This document shows positions 37,786 to 47,133 of a DNA stretch of 64,000 nt, in pieces (position 1 is the first letter of the stretch; each line of letters opens with the position of its first letter). The notes beneath the pieces are model-generated. The model worked only from the letters and a program-made list of their open reading frames with translations. It searched no databases and was not told where the DNA came from. The position numbers and the translations under genes are program-made. The stretch is from contig NZ_JBHEEH010000001.1 in assembly GCF_041929845.1 (NCBI RefSeq), positions 806,001-870,000 of the forward strand. The letters run 5' to 3'. This stretch comes from Paenochrobactrum pullorum. GTDB lineage: Bacteria; Pseudomonadota; Alphaproteobacteria; Rhizobiales; Rhizobiaceae.

Positions 37786-37862
37786 CTGCTGATAGTATTA
37801 ATCTATCAGCCGATTCTTATAAGAGGCTTAGTCTTGTTAGACTTGACCTCTTAGATAGCAGT
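37786..37862. ncRNA. Candidate structured RNA, strand uncertain
   Basis: Two perfect hairpins lie close together: GCTGATAG with CTATCAGC (37788-37810, 7-base loop), and TAAGAGG with CCTCTTA enclosing AGTCT with AGACT (37820-37853, TGTT loop). The ends CTGCT and AGCAG can also pair. On the minus strand a strong terminator follows 55 bases downstream, and a 33-residue ORF lies upstream. I see no coding frame across it. It could be an independent sRNA or the 3' end of the small ORF transcript. Confidence 0.4.
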
Positions 37863-38004
37863 TTCACGTGCAGGGGATTAAAATCTTCTTAACAAAATAG
37901 GAATTCTTGGTTGTTTTGTCTGATCTTTGTTCTGGTCACCATTTTTCATAGTCACCCGAAAACCGATTGCAAACCAACGGTTATATCTCAATTTTACACT
38001 TTAA

Positions 38005-38106
38005 TCAGTGCAGAAGATCAAAACCCATCACTGCGATAGCCAGTGCAGTATTCAGGCTGATAATCATCATAGAATAGAGAACTGCGGTTCTTGTCAGATC
38101 GCTCAT
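38005..38106 (-). CDS. 33-residue putative membrane miniprotein
   Basis: An ATG at 38106 on the minus strand opens a frame for MSDLTRTAVLYSMMIISLNT and a further 13 residues ending MGFDLLH. About 20 of these residues form one hydrophobic helix. An AAAGGGA ribosome binding site lies 7 bases upstream. It matches no family I know. The composition and RBS suggest a real single-pass small protein. It lies in an otherwise empty 1.1 kb region between ribH2 and an MFS transporter gene. A terminator at 37693-37732 could close the transcript. Confidence 0.5.
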   Translation of the reverse strand: MSDLTRTAVLYSMMIISLNTALAIAVMGFDLLH

Positions 38107-38425
38107 GCTATATCCCTTTCCGTCACCCTGAAAATGTCCCCAGTCTCATTCAGGAAATTCGTTAAAAACACTGTCTTCACACAATGTAACAGCGTGTAAC
38201 CTGTGGCGCAACCCTCGAAATGACATTTGTGAACGCGTGTAACACTTGGTGAGTTTCGAGGCGTCGGAAAGTGCAATGTTTTCAATAATAGGAGCGCTTT
38301 TTTGTCACTAATTTTTTATCAACTTTAAGCTGTTATTTGGTGTTTTCTTGATTAAACTAAGCCAAGCCATCAAGACAGAAAGCCCGTAAATACGGAAATT
38401 TCCTGTAACTGATAATCGAAGTTGA
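38107..38425. other. Intergenic region with inverted and direct repeats
   Basis: No gene is visible. An inverted repeat, CCTCGAAA (38213-38220) and TTTCGAGG (38254-38261), encloses 33 bases, and GCGTGTAAC occurs twice (about 38192 and 38234). It lies between the divergent miniprotein gene and MFS gene, so it may hold operators for either. Confidence 0.45.
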
Positions 38426-39847
38426 ATGCCTCAAATGTTGAGGAAACAGGGATTTATTGCCGTGAACCGGTCAGTGCCTCTTGTTCTTGCCATTGCTCTT
38501 TTCATGGAGAATATGGATTCGAACGTCATCTCCACGTCATTGCCGGCTATTGCAGAGGATTTGGGCACCAGTCCTATTGCGCTGAAACTGGCATTAACCG
38601 GCTATCTGGTATCATTAGCGATCTTCATTCCGATCAGCGGCTGGATGGCTGATCGCTTTGGTGCCAAGCGGGTTTTTCGCGCGGCAATCGGTGTGTTTGT
38701 GCTGGGCTCGCTTGCCTGTGCCGCGTCCAATTCCTTGACCGCTTTTGTTTTGGCGCGGTCGCTTCAAGGTATGGGTGGCGCAATGATGACACCTGTCGGG
38801 CGCTTGCTGATCATCCGTTCAACACCGCGTAATGAACTTGTTTCTGCAATGGCATGGCTTTCCATTCCGGCGATGGTCGGGCCATTGGCGGGGCCGCCGA
38901 TTGGTGGCTTTATTACGACCTATTTCACATGGCACTGGATTTTCATCATCAATGTGCCGATTGGTATTATGGGCATCTGGTTTTCAACCAAATATCTGCC
39001 CGATGCGGAAGAACTGATGAACCGCAAACTCGACTGGACAGGATTTGTACTTTCAGGGCTTGGCATGTCGGGCGTGGTGTTCGGGCTTTCGGTGGTCAGC
39101 CTTCCGGCTTTGCCACCATTTGTCGGTGTCGGCACGCTGATAGTTGGTATTGTCGCCAGTATTCTTTATGTCTGGCATGCCAGACGTGTGGCCGAACCCT
39201 TGCTGGATTTGTCACTGTTTAAAAATAAGGTTTTCAGAATTTCTGTCGTGGGCGGCAGTATCTTCCGTCTCGGTGTTGGTGCGGTGCCATTTTTGCTGCC
39301 GCTGATGTTTCAGGTCGGTTTCGGCCTCACACCTTTTCAGTCGGGTATGCTGACATTTACCTCTGCTATTGGTGCCTTCACCATGAAATTTGGCGCGCGC
39401 TCAATGTTCGCGCGTTTTGGTTTTCGTAATTCATTGGCGCTTTGTTCACTGATTTCGGCAAGTTTCATTGCCATCAACGGTTTCTTTACACCGGAAACGC
39501 CTTATTGGATTATCTTCATGGCACTGCTGATTGGTGGTGTTGGCCGCTCGCTTTTGTTTACGGGCGTCAACACCTTAGCCTATGCAGAAATTCCCAACGA
39601 GAAAACCAGCCAGGCAACACCGATCACCACTGTGGCGCAGCAAGTGTCGCTGGCTATTGGCGTGGCCATCGCTGGTGGTATTTTGGAAATCAGCACGCTG
39701 TTTCACGGTAAAGAATTGCTACTCAGTGATTTCCATATTGGTTTCTTCATTATTGCAGCTATTTCTGGAATAGCCTTTTTCAGCTTTATCAAGCTTGATC
39801 CGGATGCCGGCCATCAGCTTTCGGGAAGAAAAATCCGTAAAAACTAA
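38426..39847 (+). CDS. DHA2-type MFS multidrug exporter
   Basis: An inner-membrane proton-driven drug exporter of the EmrB/QacA (14-helix, DHA2) type. The 473-residue product has motif A (GWMADRFGAKRVFRAAIG), motif D1-like MENMDSNVISTSLPAIA in helix 1 and motif C (GPLAGPPIGG) in helix 5. The substrate is not deducible, and no membrane fusion partner gene is adjacent. Two starts are possible: ATG 38426 and GTG 38462; neither has a strong RBS. A bidirectional terminator follows. Confidence 0.88.
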   Translation: MPQMLRKQGFIAVNRSVPLVLAIALFMENMDSNVISTSLPAIAEDLGTSPIALKLALTGYLVSLAIFIPISGWMADRFGAKRVFRAAIGVFVLGSLACAASNSLTAFVLARSLQGMGGAMMTPVGRLLIIRSTPRNELVSAMAWLSIPAMVGPLAGPPIGGFITTYFTWHWIFIINVPIGIMGIWFSTKYLPDAEELMNRKLDWTGFVLSGLGMSGVVFGLSVVSLPALPPFVGVGTLIVGIVASILYVWHARRVAEPLLDLSLFKNKVFRISVVGGSIFRLGVGAVPFLLPLMFQVGFGLTPFQSGMLTFTSAIGAFTMKFGARSMFARFGFRNSLALCSLISASFIAINGFFTPETPYWIIFMALLIGGVGRSLLFTGVNTLAYAEIPNEKTSQATPITTVAQQVSLAIGVAIAGGILEISTLFHGKELLLSDFHIGFFIIAAISGIAFFSFIKLDPDAGHQLSGRKIRKN

Positions 39848-39853
39848 ACATAA

Positions 39854-39888
39854 AAAATGCCTGACAGGATGCTCCGGTCAGGCATTTT
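39854..39888. terminator. Bidirectional terminator between the MFS gene and rlmE
   Basis: A perfect 12-base stem (AAAATGCCTGAC with GTCAGGCATTTT) and an 11-base loop, followed by AATTTTAA. It lies between convergent genes. Confidence 0.93.
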
Positions 39889-39911
39889 AATTTTAAACGA
39901 ATTGATTGTGC

Positions 39912-40637
39912 TTAGCCTTTGAAGTCACGTGCGAGCAGATAAAGCTCGACCGATTCAGCACGCGATGCCGGTGGTTTGACGTGATGCACAGAGCGAAATT
40001 TCTGCTTCAACAATGCTAGAAGCTCGTTTTCGGTGCCGCCCTGAAACGTCTTGGTCAGGAAGTGTCCGCCCGGTTTCAGCACTGAAATAGCAAAATCTGC
40101 CGCCACTTCACAAAGATGCGCGGTGCGTAAATGGTCAGTGCGGCGATGGCCTGTCGTCGGTGCCGCCATATCGGAAATAACGAGATCAGGCTTGTCGCCC
40201 AAAGCTTCTATCAACTTTGCTGGCGCTTCATCTTCCAGAAAGTCCATCTGCAGCAAAATCACGCCGGAAAGCGGATCGACTTCCAAAAAGTCGATGCCAA
40301 CCACTTGCGGATTTTCATCTGTCGAGCCGACAATTTTAGCGGCAATCTGCGACCAACCACCAGGGGCTGCGCCCAGATCGATGATCTTCTGGCCTTTTTT
40401 CAGGATATTGTAGCGCTCATCAATCTCGATCAGCTTATAGGCTGCGCGCGAGCGATAGCCGTCTGCTTTGGATTTATGCACATAAGGGTCATTGAGGTGA
40501 CGCTCAAGCCAGCGGCGTGACGATTCTTTAATTGTGCCTGCTTTTTTCTTGACGCGTGTATGCATGACACGTGTGCCTGCACCGCCGCGCCCTCCGGTAT
40601 TTGCACCTCCCGGTTTACCGCCACCTTTAGTACTCAT
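39912..40637 (-). CDS. rlmE: 23S rRNA (uridine(2552)-2'-O)-methyltransferase
   Basis: RlmE (FtsJ) 2'-O-methylates U2552 in the ribosomal A loop. The 241-residue protein has the K-D-K-E catalytic set: Lys in SRAAYKLIEIDERY, SAM motif IIDLGAAPGGWSQIAAKIVG, Asp in DLVISDMAAPTTGHRRTDH, Lys in GGHFLTKTFQGG and Glu near the C terminus. The N-terminal 25 residues are glycine-rich and basic. Its start overlaps the stop of the Ppx/GppA gene by 4 bases (ATGA), so the two are translationally coupled. Confidence 0.95.
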   Translation of the reverse strand: MSTKGGGKPGGANTGGRGGAGTRVMHTRVKKKAGTIKESSRRWLERHLNDPYVHKSKADGYRSRAAYKLIEIDERYNILKKGQKIIDLGAAPGGWSQIAAKIVGSTDENPQVVGIDFLEVDPLSGVILLQMDFLEDEAPAKLIEALGDKPDLVISDMAAPTTGHRRTDHLRTAHLCEVAADFAISVLKPGGHFLTKTFQGGTENELLALLKQKFRSVHHVKPPASRAESVELYLLARDFKG

Positions 40638-42295
40638 GAATATTGCCTGTTCTTATGCCCGTTCGGCTTAAAATGACGCCAGGCTCCATCGCGTGACATC
40701 AGTTCCGTCAAAATACCTTCGCGCAATCCGCGATCCGCGACCAGCAGTTTTTCGCTTGGCCATACATTGCGTATCGCATCCAGAATTGCACATCCTGCCA
40801 ATACCAGATCGGCGCGATCTGCGCCAATACAAGGATTGGCAACCCGTTTGTCGAAGCCCCATGACAAGAGTGTGTCTGTCATATGGGTTACTTCATCTGC
40901 TCCCATCCACATACCATCAACGCGGCGCCGATCATAGCGCTCTAGGCCTAAATGAATGCCTGCAAGTGTCGTGACCGTGCCGGAGGTGCCGAGCAGATGG
41001 AAACGCGTGCTTTGTGCCAGCTGGCCCAAATGGTGGCGTTCTTGAAAATTGCTCAGCAATTCGCTGACATGCCCAACCATTGCCGAAAAACTTTCCGGCG
41101 TTACATCCCGTCCGCCAAAGCGCTCGGCCAAAGTGACCACGCCAACGGGTAGTGATGTCCATGCGATAATATGTTCGGCCAAACGCGGTGAACGGCGTTT
41201 GGAAACATCAATCAGCGCAATTTCCGAGGAGCCGCCGCCAATGTCGAACAGCACAATAGCGTCAGTTTCACGCGCGACCAGTGTGCCGCAACCGGAAACC
41301 GCAAGGCGGGCTTCGGTCTGGCGGTCAACGATTTCCAGTTCCAGCTCTACTTCATTGCGCACACGTTGCAAGAAAATATCGCCGTTTTCGGCTGCACGGC
41401 AGGCTTCTGTGGCAATGAGGCGGGAACGCTTCACATTGCGTACCGTGAGCTTGTCCCGGCATATTTTCAGCGCTTCAACTGCACGATCCATCGCTTGTTC
41501 ATTGAGGCGGCCGGTCGTGCTCAAGCCTTCGCCCAAGCGCACAATGCGCGAGAAGGCATCCACTACGCGAAATTGGCCCGGTCTTGTGGGAGAGGCTACA
41601 AGCAGACGGCAATTATTGGTTCCTAGATCAAGCGCTGCATACAGCGGCGCTTCATATGAGTTGTTGCGCAGATAATTGCTGCGTGCCGCCTGCGGCTGTG
41701 GCATAGATTTTGACTGTGCTGTTTTAGCTGTATGTGCCTTAGCCGCATGGGATGAACGCTGGATACTACGCGGTGATCTGGAAACATCACCAGTACGATG
41801 AGCAGCGGACGATCCGTTTTCATTCATGCTGCTTGCTTGTAGTTGTGCGGAATTCTGCGGTTGGCCTGCTTGCAAAGCACTGGTTTGAGTGGCTGATTTT
41901 TTGCGCCGTGAACGTCTCTTGCGCTTTGTTAATTTGGTTTTGTTGACATCAGTCACTTTTTGTTCGGAAAGCGAAGGCTGATTAACCGCATTCTCTGAAA
42001 GATGAGTATTCTTCTGGGCTGCACTTTTACCGCGTTTACGACGACGCGCGCGCTTTCTCTGTTCCGCCATAGCAGGCTGATCAGCGTTGATCCGCAGCGG
42101 TAAAGGAGTTTGTCTCTCCCTTTCGGAGCGCCCCGAATCATTTTTCTCCTGCGGTGGAGTTGATCCGGTTGTGGCTGCGCGGTTTTCAGACCGGTTGCCG
42201 TTTATAGCGACAATGCGAACGTTGTTTTCGCTCGTATTATTGCCGGACGCCCCACTCTTTGCCGGTTTTGCACCGTGCTGGTTGGGCTTTTTCAA
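40634..42295 (-). CDS. Ppx/GppA phosphatase with long basic N-terminal extension
   Basis: An exopolyphosphatase or pppGpp phosphatase of the ASKHA superfamily. The C-terminal 335 residues form the enzyme: YAALDLGTNNCRLLVA, then RIVRLGEGLSTTGRL, IVLFDIGGGSSEIALIDV and HLLGTSGTVTTLAG. Before it lie about 215 residues of low-complexity, lysine/arginine-rich sequence with clusters such as KRARRRKRGK and KRKRRSRRKK. I chose TTG 42295 because AAAAGGA lies 8 bases upstream; the frame is open to 42547 but no RBS supports the earlier ATGs. It is the first gene of a two-gene operon with rlmE. Confidence 0.85.
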   Translation of the reverse strand: MKKPNQHGAKPAKSGASGNNTSENNVRIVAINGNRSENRAATTGSTPPQEKNDSGRSERERQTPLPLRINADQPAMAEQRKRARRRKRGKSAAQKNTHLSENAVNQPSLSEQKVTDVNKTKLTKRKRRSRRKKSATQTSALQAGQPQNSAQLQASSMNENGSSAAHRTGDVSRSPRSIQRSSHAAKAHTAKTAQSKSMPQPQAARSNYLRNNSYEAPLYAALDLGTNNCRLLVASPTRPGQFRVVDAFSRIVRLGEGLSTTGRLNEQAMDRAVEALKICRDKLTVRNVKRSRLIATEACRAAENGDIFLQRVRNEVELELEIVDRQTEARLAVSGCGTLVARETDAIVLFDIGGGSSEIALIDVSKRRSPRLAEHIIAWTSLPVGVVTLAERFGGRDVTPESFSAMVGHVSELLSNFQERHHLGQLAQSTRFHLLGTSGTVTTLAGIHLGLERYDRRRVDGMWMGADEVTHMTDTLLSWGFDKRVANPCIGADRADLVLAGCAILDAIRNVWPSEKLLVADRGLREGILTELMSRDGAWRHFKPNGHKNRQYS

Positions 42296-42571
42296 GGTCT
42301 TAGTCCTTTTGGCGCCGCGCGAACCGGTAAAGGACGCAAGCAGGGCGCTTTTTATACATGTGTTACCCTTAATGTAGCAGTGCTTTGCCAAATTACCAAG
42401 GGCAGGTTTTTCGTTTTCTTGGATATTAATCATGTATAAGTGCTGGAAAGCCTTTAAATGCTGGGTGCAGGCATATGCAAATATATTGGGCTTTGTCCAT
42501 GACTGTGTATAAAATGTAGAATGCCTGAACAGCAGGTTATTATGCAATATCGGTTAGCGGAGCGCTGGCAT

Positions 42572-43618
42572 ATGAAAAAATTTGCATGGGGAGTCGTTGG
42601 CACCGGAGCCATTGCGCATAATTTTTGCGCCGACATCACGGCAACGGGAACAATGCAGGTGATTGCTGTATGCTCACGCAGTAAAGCGAATGCTGAGCAA
42701 TTTGCAAAAAAAATAAAGGCAGATCAGCATTACGTTGATTTTGCTGTCATGTTGGAAAATCCGGACATTGATGCCGTTTATATTGCCACGCCTAACAATA
42801 CCCATGTGGCCTATACAATACAGGCCATTGCCGCTAATAAGCCTGTGCTGACGGAAAAGCCGTTGGGATTGAGTGTTGCTGATATCGAGAAAATTATCGC
42901 AGCCAATACAAAAACATCCGGCTTTGCGATGGAGGCGATGTGGAGCCGTTTTTTGCCGGCAATCACCGCTTTAAAGAATCATATTCATAATGGAGAAATC
43001 GGTGAAATTCGCGAAGTTCAGGCTGATCTTTCTTATGAACGTCAAATAAGCGCCGAAAGCCGTTTCTTTAACTGTAAATTGGGAGGAGGTGCAGCTTTTG
43101 ACTTGGGCGTTTATCCTTTGTCGCTGACGCTTTATCTGCTTGGGCTACCCGATCAAACACGCGGTTACTGGCTTGCGGCACCAACCGGTTGCGATATGCG
43201 CAGCCATTTCACACTGATTTATCCAAGAACAAAGGCACAGCTGAGTTGTGGCTTTGATCGGGATGGCGCCAATCGTTATCTTATTACGGGCAGCAAAGGT
43301 GCGATTGAAATTGATGCGCCATTTTTAAAGGCACAAAGGCTGATAATTTATTCCGGCCGATGGCAACAATTCTGGCTCAAGAGCTCAATCAATAAATCTT
43401 CTTTCTTCCGAAAAATCCTGAATCGTTTCAACTTGCCCGGTCGACGGATCGAAACCTATGCTTTTCAGGGGCATGGGCTTCGGTTTCAAGCCGAAGCGGT
43501 AATGCAGGCAGTGAGTTTACATCAAAGCCAAACGCAGGTGATGCCATTGGAAGATTCCTACGCTGTTGCGGCGATTATTCAGTCTGTGTTGTCGCAGTCC
43601 GCACATAAAGCCGGTTAA
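42572..43618 (+). CDS. Gfo/Idh/MocA family oxidoreductase
   Basis: An NAD(P)-dependent sugar or sugar-derivative dehydrogenase of about 348 residues. The N-terminal Rossmann motif WGVVGTGAIAHNFCAD and the catalytic-lysine region KPVLTEKPLGLS are typical, as is GGAAFDLGVYPLSLTLYL in the C-terminal half. The substrate is not known. I chose ATG 42572 because GGAG lies about 9 bases upstream and the extra residues from 42521 are not conserved. It converges on a second Gfo/Idh/MocA gene and overlaps it by 4 bases, at one edge of a polysaccharide locus. Confidence 0.85.
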   Translation: MKKFAWGVVGTGAIAHNFCADITATGTMQVIAVCSRSKANAEQFAKKIKADQHYVDFAVMLENPDIDAVYIATPNNTHVAYTIQAIAANKPVLTEKPLGLSVADIEKIIAANTKTSGFAMEAMWSRFLPAITALKNHIHNGEIGEIREVQADLSYERQISAESRFFNCKLGGGAAFDLGVYPLSLTLYLLGLPDQTRGYWLAAPTGCDMRSHFTLIYPRTKAQLSCGFDRDGANRYLITGSKGAIEIDAPFLKAQRLIIYSGRWQQFWLKSSINKSSFFRKILNRFNLPGRRIETYAFQGHGLRFQAEAVMQAVSLHQSQTQVMPLEDSYAVAAIIQSVLSQSAHKAG

Positions 43619-44754
43619 AACCGGCTTTGCACCTGATAAGGTTGGCTATGCTTATCGGCATTGTTGAGCGCCAGCGCCACTTCAGTGATATGCAGGGCAA
43701 TATCGGCTGAAAAAAACGGTTTTGTTCCGATAGATATAGCGCGTTCCATGTCGGCAATCCCGCGGGCAAAATCAATTTGTGACGGAAATGCCGGAAGCAT
43801 TACCTCTTTGGCGGGTTTTGGATAGGTCAAACGTTTGCCGGGTGCCGGACGGAAATTGATGAATTTGCCAAATCGGGGTTCGATCTGGTTGAATAAGCGC
43901 TGTAAAAACGGGCGCTTTTCTCCGACTTTCTCAAGCCGCACATGCGAATATTCATCCCATAAATCATCAACGGTGAGCGAGCCTTTGTCGCCGACGACGG
44001 TGAAGGAACGGTCACGAGGCATGGCAAGACCGCAAGTGACGCGTGCTATTGTGCCGGAATGGAATTGCAGGCAACCAACGGTAAAATCCGGTGCCATTTG
44101 AATATGTTGCGTGCCTTCGCCTTTATCGGGAAAACTGATGGCAGAAAAACCATTGACCGTTTTGACAGGGCCAAAGAGGGAAACAAGCCATGAAAGTGCA
44201 TAACCTGCATGTTCCAACGTGCAGCCAATTTCAAACTCGTGCAGACCCGGCCATGGTGCACCAGACTTGGATTTCCATGTCGCCCATTTGTCGCGAAAGA
44301 CTGGCCCGTCTTCCATCTCGGCATAGACCAGTCGTGGCTGGCCGATTGCATGAATGTTTTCTTTAACAAGCTTTTGCGCAGCACTGAGCGCATTGGCAGG
44401 AGCAGCGGCAAGGATCAGTCCTTTTTTCTGTGCTAATCCAACAAGTTTTTGAGCATCATTAAAATCCATCGCCAGTGGCTTTTCACTATAAACATGTTTG
44501 CCTGCATGGAGTGCTGCCGATGTTATATGAAAATGGTTTTCCGGCGTTGTCAGGTTGATAACGATATCAATGGACGGATCAGTTAAAACTTCTTCATAGG
44601 AAGAAAAAGACTTAACTTTGTAATATTTGCAAAACTCATGCAGACGTTGTTCATTATGATCATAAGCGCCAACGAGCACCAGCTGAGAATAATTGGCCAG
44701 ACTGGTCATGTAATAATCGGCAACAAAACCGGTGCCTATAAATGCAATATTCAC
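43615..44754 (-). CDS. Gfo/Idh/MocA family oxidoreductase, polysaccharide locus
   Basis: A 379-residue NAD(P)-dependent oxidoreductase. The cofactor motif IAFIGTGFVADYYMTS and the EKP region (VYSEKPLAMDF) are intact, so it should be catalytic. A probable role is modification of a sugar nucleotide or glycan sugar for the neighbouring polysaccharide, inferred from position at the end of the minus-strand cluster of pmm, manC, gmd, rmd and two glycosyltransferases. It lies 51 bases after the glycosyltransferase gene and overlaps the convergent oxidoreductase by 4 bases. Confidence 0.85.
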   Translation of the reverse strand: MNIAFIGTGFVADYYMTSLANYSQLVLVGAYDHNEQRLHEFCKYYKVKSFSSYEEVLTDPSIDIVINLTTPENHFHITSAALHAGKHVYSEKPLAMDFNDAQKLVGLAQKKGLILAAAPANALSAAQKLVKENIHAIGQPRLVYAEMEDGPVFRDKWATWKSKSGAPWPGLHEFEIGCTLEHAGYALSWLVSLFGPVKTVNGFSAISFPDKGEGTQHIQMAPDFTVGCLQFHSGTIARVTCGLAMPRDRSFTVVGDKGSLTVDDLWDEYSHVRLEKVGEKRPFLQRLFNQIEPRFGKFINFRPAPGKRLTYPKPAKEVMLPAFPSQIDFARGIADMERAISIGTKPFFSADIALHITEVALALNNADKHSQPYQVQSRF

Positions 44755-44805
44755 GCGTCATCTCCAAACTTGCGCTGGTTCTGCTCTGGTTAGAGAGGGA
44801 ACGAT

Positions 44806-45915
44806 TTAACGCTTGGCATAAAAACTTTCTATCGTGTTATGATAGGCTTGCATATAGGCTTTGCCCATGTTTTCCGCTGTAAAAAACTCTTCATAACGCT
44901 GGCGTGCATTTTGTCCCATCAATAAGGCATTGTGTTTATTGGTGCTTAATTTGAGCATGGCTGTCACCAAAACATCAGAATTGGCGGGTGCAACTGTGTA
45001 GCCGGTTAACCCGTTCAGATTAACAAAACTAGTGCCGGTGCCCATTTCGCACGAAATCATGGGCTTGCCTGCGCGCGCAGCTTCCAACAGAGCAATGCCG
45101 AAGGCTTCCGAGCGCAAATGCGAGGGCAAAATAAATGCACGACAGAGGCTTAAAAGAGCTTCTTTGTTTTCTTCATCGACGATGCCTAATAATTTAACAT
45201 TATTTGGAACATTGTTTATATTGATGTCTGATTTCTTGGGACAACCTGCAATAACAACTTTAAGGCCTGATTTTTCTGCTGCTTCAAGTAAATATTGAAT
45301 GCCCTTATAATAACGCAGTGAACCAACAAAGAGAAAGAAATTGTCACCAAGTTCTTCCCGCCATTTATGGATTAAAGCATCTGAAACTTTGCTGCGATCG
45401 GCAATGCCTAGAGGGATGACTGATGTCTTGTTCTCATAATGACGGAGAACCGGACTTGAATGCAGATAATTGGGCGAGGTGGCTATTATCTGATCAACGC
45501 GCGATAAAAACGAGCGCATGAGCGGCTGGTAAAGAGTAAAGAGATTTTTTTGTTTAACAATATCAGAATGGTAGGTAACGATAGAAGGTTTTCTGAAACC
45601 AGCATAGTGAAACATAATATCAGACATAGGCCATGGGAAATGATAATTGATGATATCATAATCTGGTATGATGTTTTTGAATAATTTAAGAATTTGCAGT
45701 GAAAATTTTGAAGAACTCACTTCAATATTGTTTTTTGCATTGAATATATAATGATTTTCGTGAACTTGTATTTTAGTTATTTTCTCTTTTAATATTGTAA
45801 TAATATCGCTCTTATTGTCATTTTTTACAATTTCTTTGGTTATATTGTATATAACTCTGGGTACACCAGTGAAATCTTCCGGTAAATATGTTTTGTAAAC
45901 ATGTAAGACTTTCAT
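44806..45915 (-). CDS. GT4 family glycosyltransferase (AT-rich gene)
   Basis: A retaining glycosyltransferase of 369 residues with a GT-B fold. The donor-binding motif is SEAFGIALLEAARAGKP (E-x7-E), and the N-terminal VYKTYLPEDFTGVPRVIYN is typical of GT4. It likely adds a sugar from GDP-mannose or GDP-rhamnose to the repeat unit. The gene is clearly richer in A and T than its neighbours (many AAT, ATA and AAA codons, especially in the first 100), which suggests import from another genome. It lies between the oxidoreductase and a second GT4 gene in the same direction. Confidence 0.88.
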   Translation of the reverse strand: MKVLHVYKTYLPEDFTGVPRVIYNITKEIVKNDNKSDIITILKEKITKIQVHENHYIFNAKNNIEVSSSKFSLQILKLFKNIIPDYDIINYHFPWPMSDIMFHYAGFRKPSIVTYHSDIVKQKNLFTLYQPLMRSFLSRVDQIIATSPNYLHSSPVLRHYENKTSVIPLGIADRSKVSDALIHKWREELGDNFFLFVGSLRYYKGIQYLLEAAEKSGLKVVIAGCPKKSDININNVPNNVKLLGIVDEENKEALLSLCRAFILPSHLRSEAFGIALLEAARAGKPMISCEMGTGTSFVNLNGLTGYTVAPANSDVLVTAMLKLSTNKHNALLMGQNARQRYEEFFTAENMGKAYMQAYHNTIESFYAKR

Positions 45916-45963
45916 TTGAAGCCCTCTTTGAAATACAATAAATTTAAAATAATTCTTTATGAT

Positions 45964-47133
45964 TTATGTGACGGCATGATATGTATTTGTAATAATGTAC
46001 TGTTGGCGCCAGTTATTGCTTGAAAAATGTTGTTGGATCAGATCTTCAAAATCCTGTGCACTTTGCGCCCATTGAAATTTTAAGGCATTTTTTTGCGTTT
46101 CAGCCTTAAGATTTTGATACAGCTCATTATTTTCAATAAGTAGCTGGAGCCCGTTCGTCATGGATTTGACGGATAAGGGATCAATATAAAAAGCGGCTTT
46201 GCCACCAACTTCTGGCATGGAAGAGGTGTTGGAGGTCAATACCGGAATGCCATGATTTTGCGCCTCGATAATGGGCAGACCAAAACCTTCATATAGTGAT
46301 GGCATAGCCAAAAAATAAGCATTTTTGTAAACAACAGTAAGGGCTTCATCGCTGATGAAGCCTGTCTGGATGACATCAGGACGCAAATTTAACGCTGTGA
46401 TGAGCTGATCGAGTTTGTTTAATCGCCAGCCTTGACCGCCGGCAATGACAAGCGGAAATTTTTTGCGGTTTTGGGGTGATAAGGCAGCATAAGCTTCCAG
46501 CAATCGATAAAGATTTTTACGGGGCTCCAATGTTCCGACAAATAAAATATATTTGGTATTCAGACCGTGTTTTTTAAAAATATCTTGTCTGTCTGCTTGG
46601 CTCAATTGAGAAGAATTATGCGTAAATCCAGAATGGATGACGGTGATTCTATGGGCATATTGCGGATAATGTTTCTGTAATTGCTCGGCCGTCGAATGCG
46701 ATACGCTGATAATGGCGCGGGCTTTATCGAGCGCATTCTCCATCCATAATATTTCTCCAGCCCGTGTTCGCCAATGCATGGTGTGCGGCACATATTTCCA
46801 AGTCAGATCATGAATGGTCAGGACGGTCGGAATGGCCAGATCAAGTTTTTTGGGCAACCGATGTGCTGGCCCCCAGAAGAGATCGATTTGATCATTCTTG
46901 GCGCATTGAGGTAAAATTGAATGAGACCAATAGAGGCGTTTTAAGAGCCCATGGCATTTGGCAATCCGATAAGTGATATTTTCTATTTCAGGCAATGCAA
47001 TTTGCGGGTCATGCGGCAGATAAAGAAAAAGCTGATGTCCGTTTCGAGCGAGTTGACGACACATCTCGATGATGTAGCGTGAAATTCCGGTTCTGGGGCC
47101 AATCAGATTTTTGGCATCAACGCCTATTTTCAT
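45964..47133 (-). CDS. GT4 family mannosyl/rhamnosyltransferase-like
   Basis: A 389-residue GT-B retaining glycosyltransferase. The first residues MKIGVDAKNLIGPRTGISRY are typical of the WbdB/WbpY-like mannosyl- and rhamnosyltransferases. The FVGTLEPRKNLYRLL and SLYEGFGLPIIEAQNHGIPV motifs mark the donor site. Given the complete GDP-D-rhamnose pathway upstream, GDP-rhamnose is a plausible donor, but this is inference. The start overlaps the rmd stop by 4 bases, so the two are in one transcript. Confidence 0.88.
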   Translation of the reverse strand: MKIGVDAKNLIGPRTGISRYIIEMCRQLARNGHQLFLYLPHDPQIALPEIENITYRIAKCHGLLKRLYWSHSILPQCAKNDQIDLFWGPAHRLPKKLDLAIPTVLTIHDLTWKYVPHTMHWRTRAGEILWMENALDKARAIISVSHSTAEQLQKHYPQYAHRITVIHSGFTHNSSQLSQADRQDIFKKHGLNTKYILFVGTLEPRKNLYRLLEAYAALSPQNRKKFPLVIAGGQGWRLNKLDQLITALNLRPDVIQTGFISDEALTVVYKNAYFLAMPSLYEGFGLPIIEAQNHGIPVLTSNTSSMPEVGGKAAFYIDPLSVKSMTNGLQLLIENNELYQNLKAETQKNALKFQWAQSAQDFEDLIQQHFSSNNWRQQYIITNTYHAVT

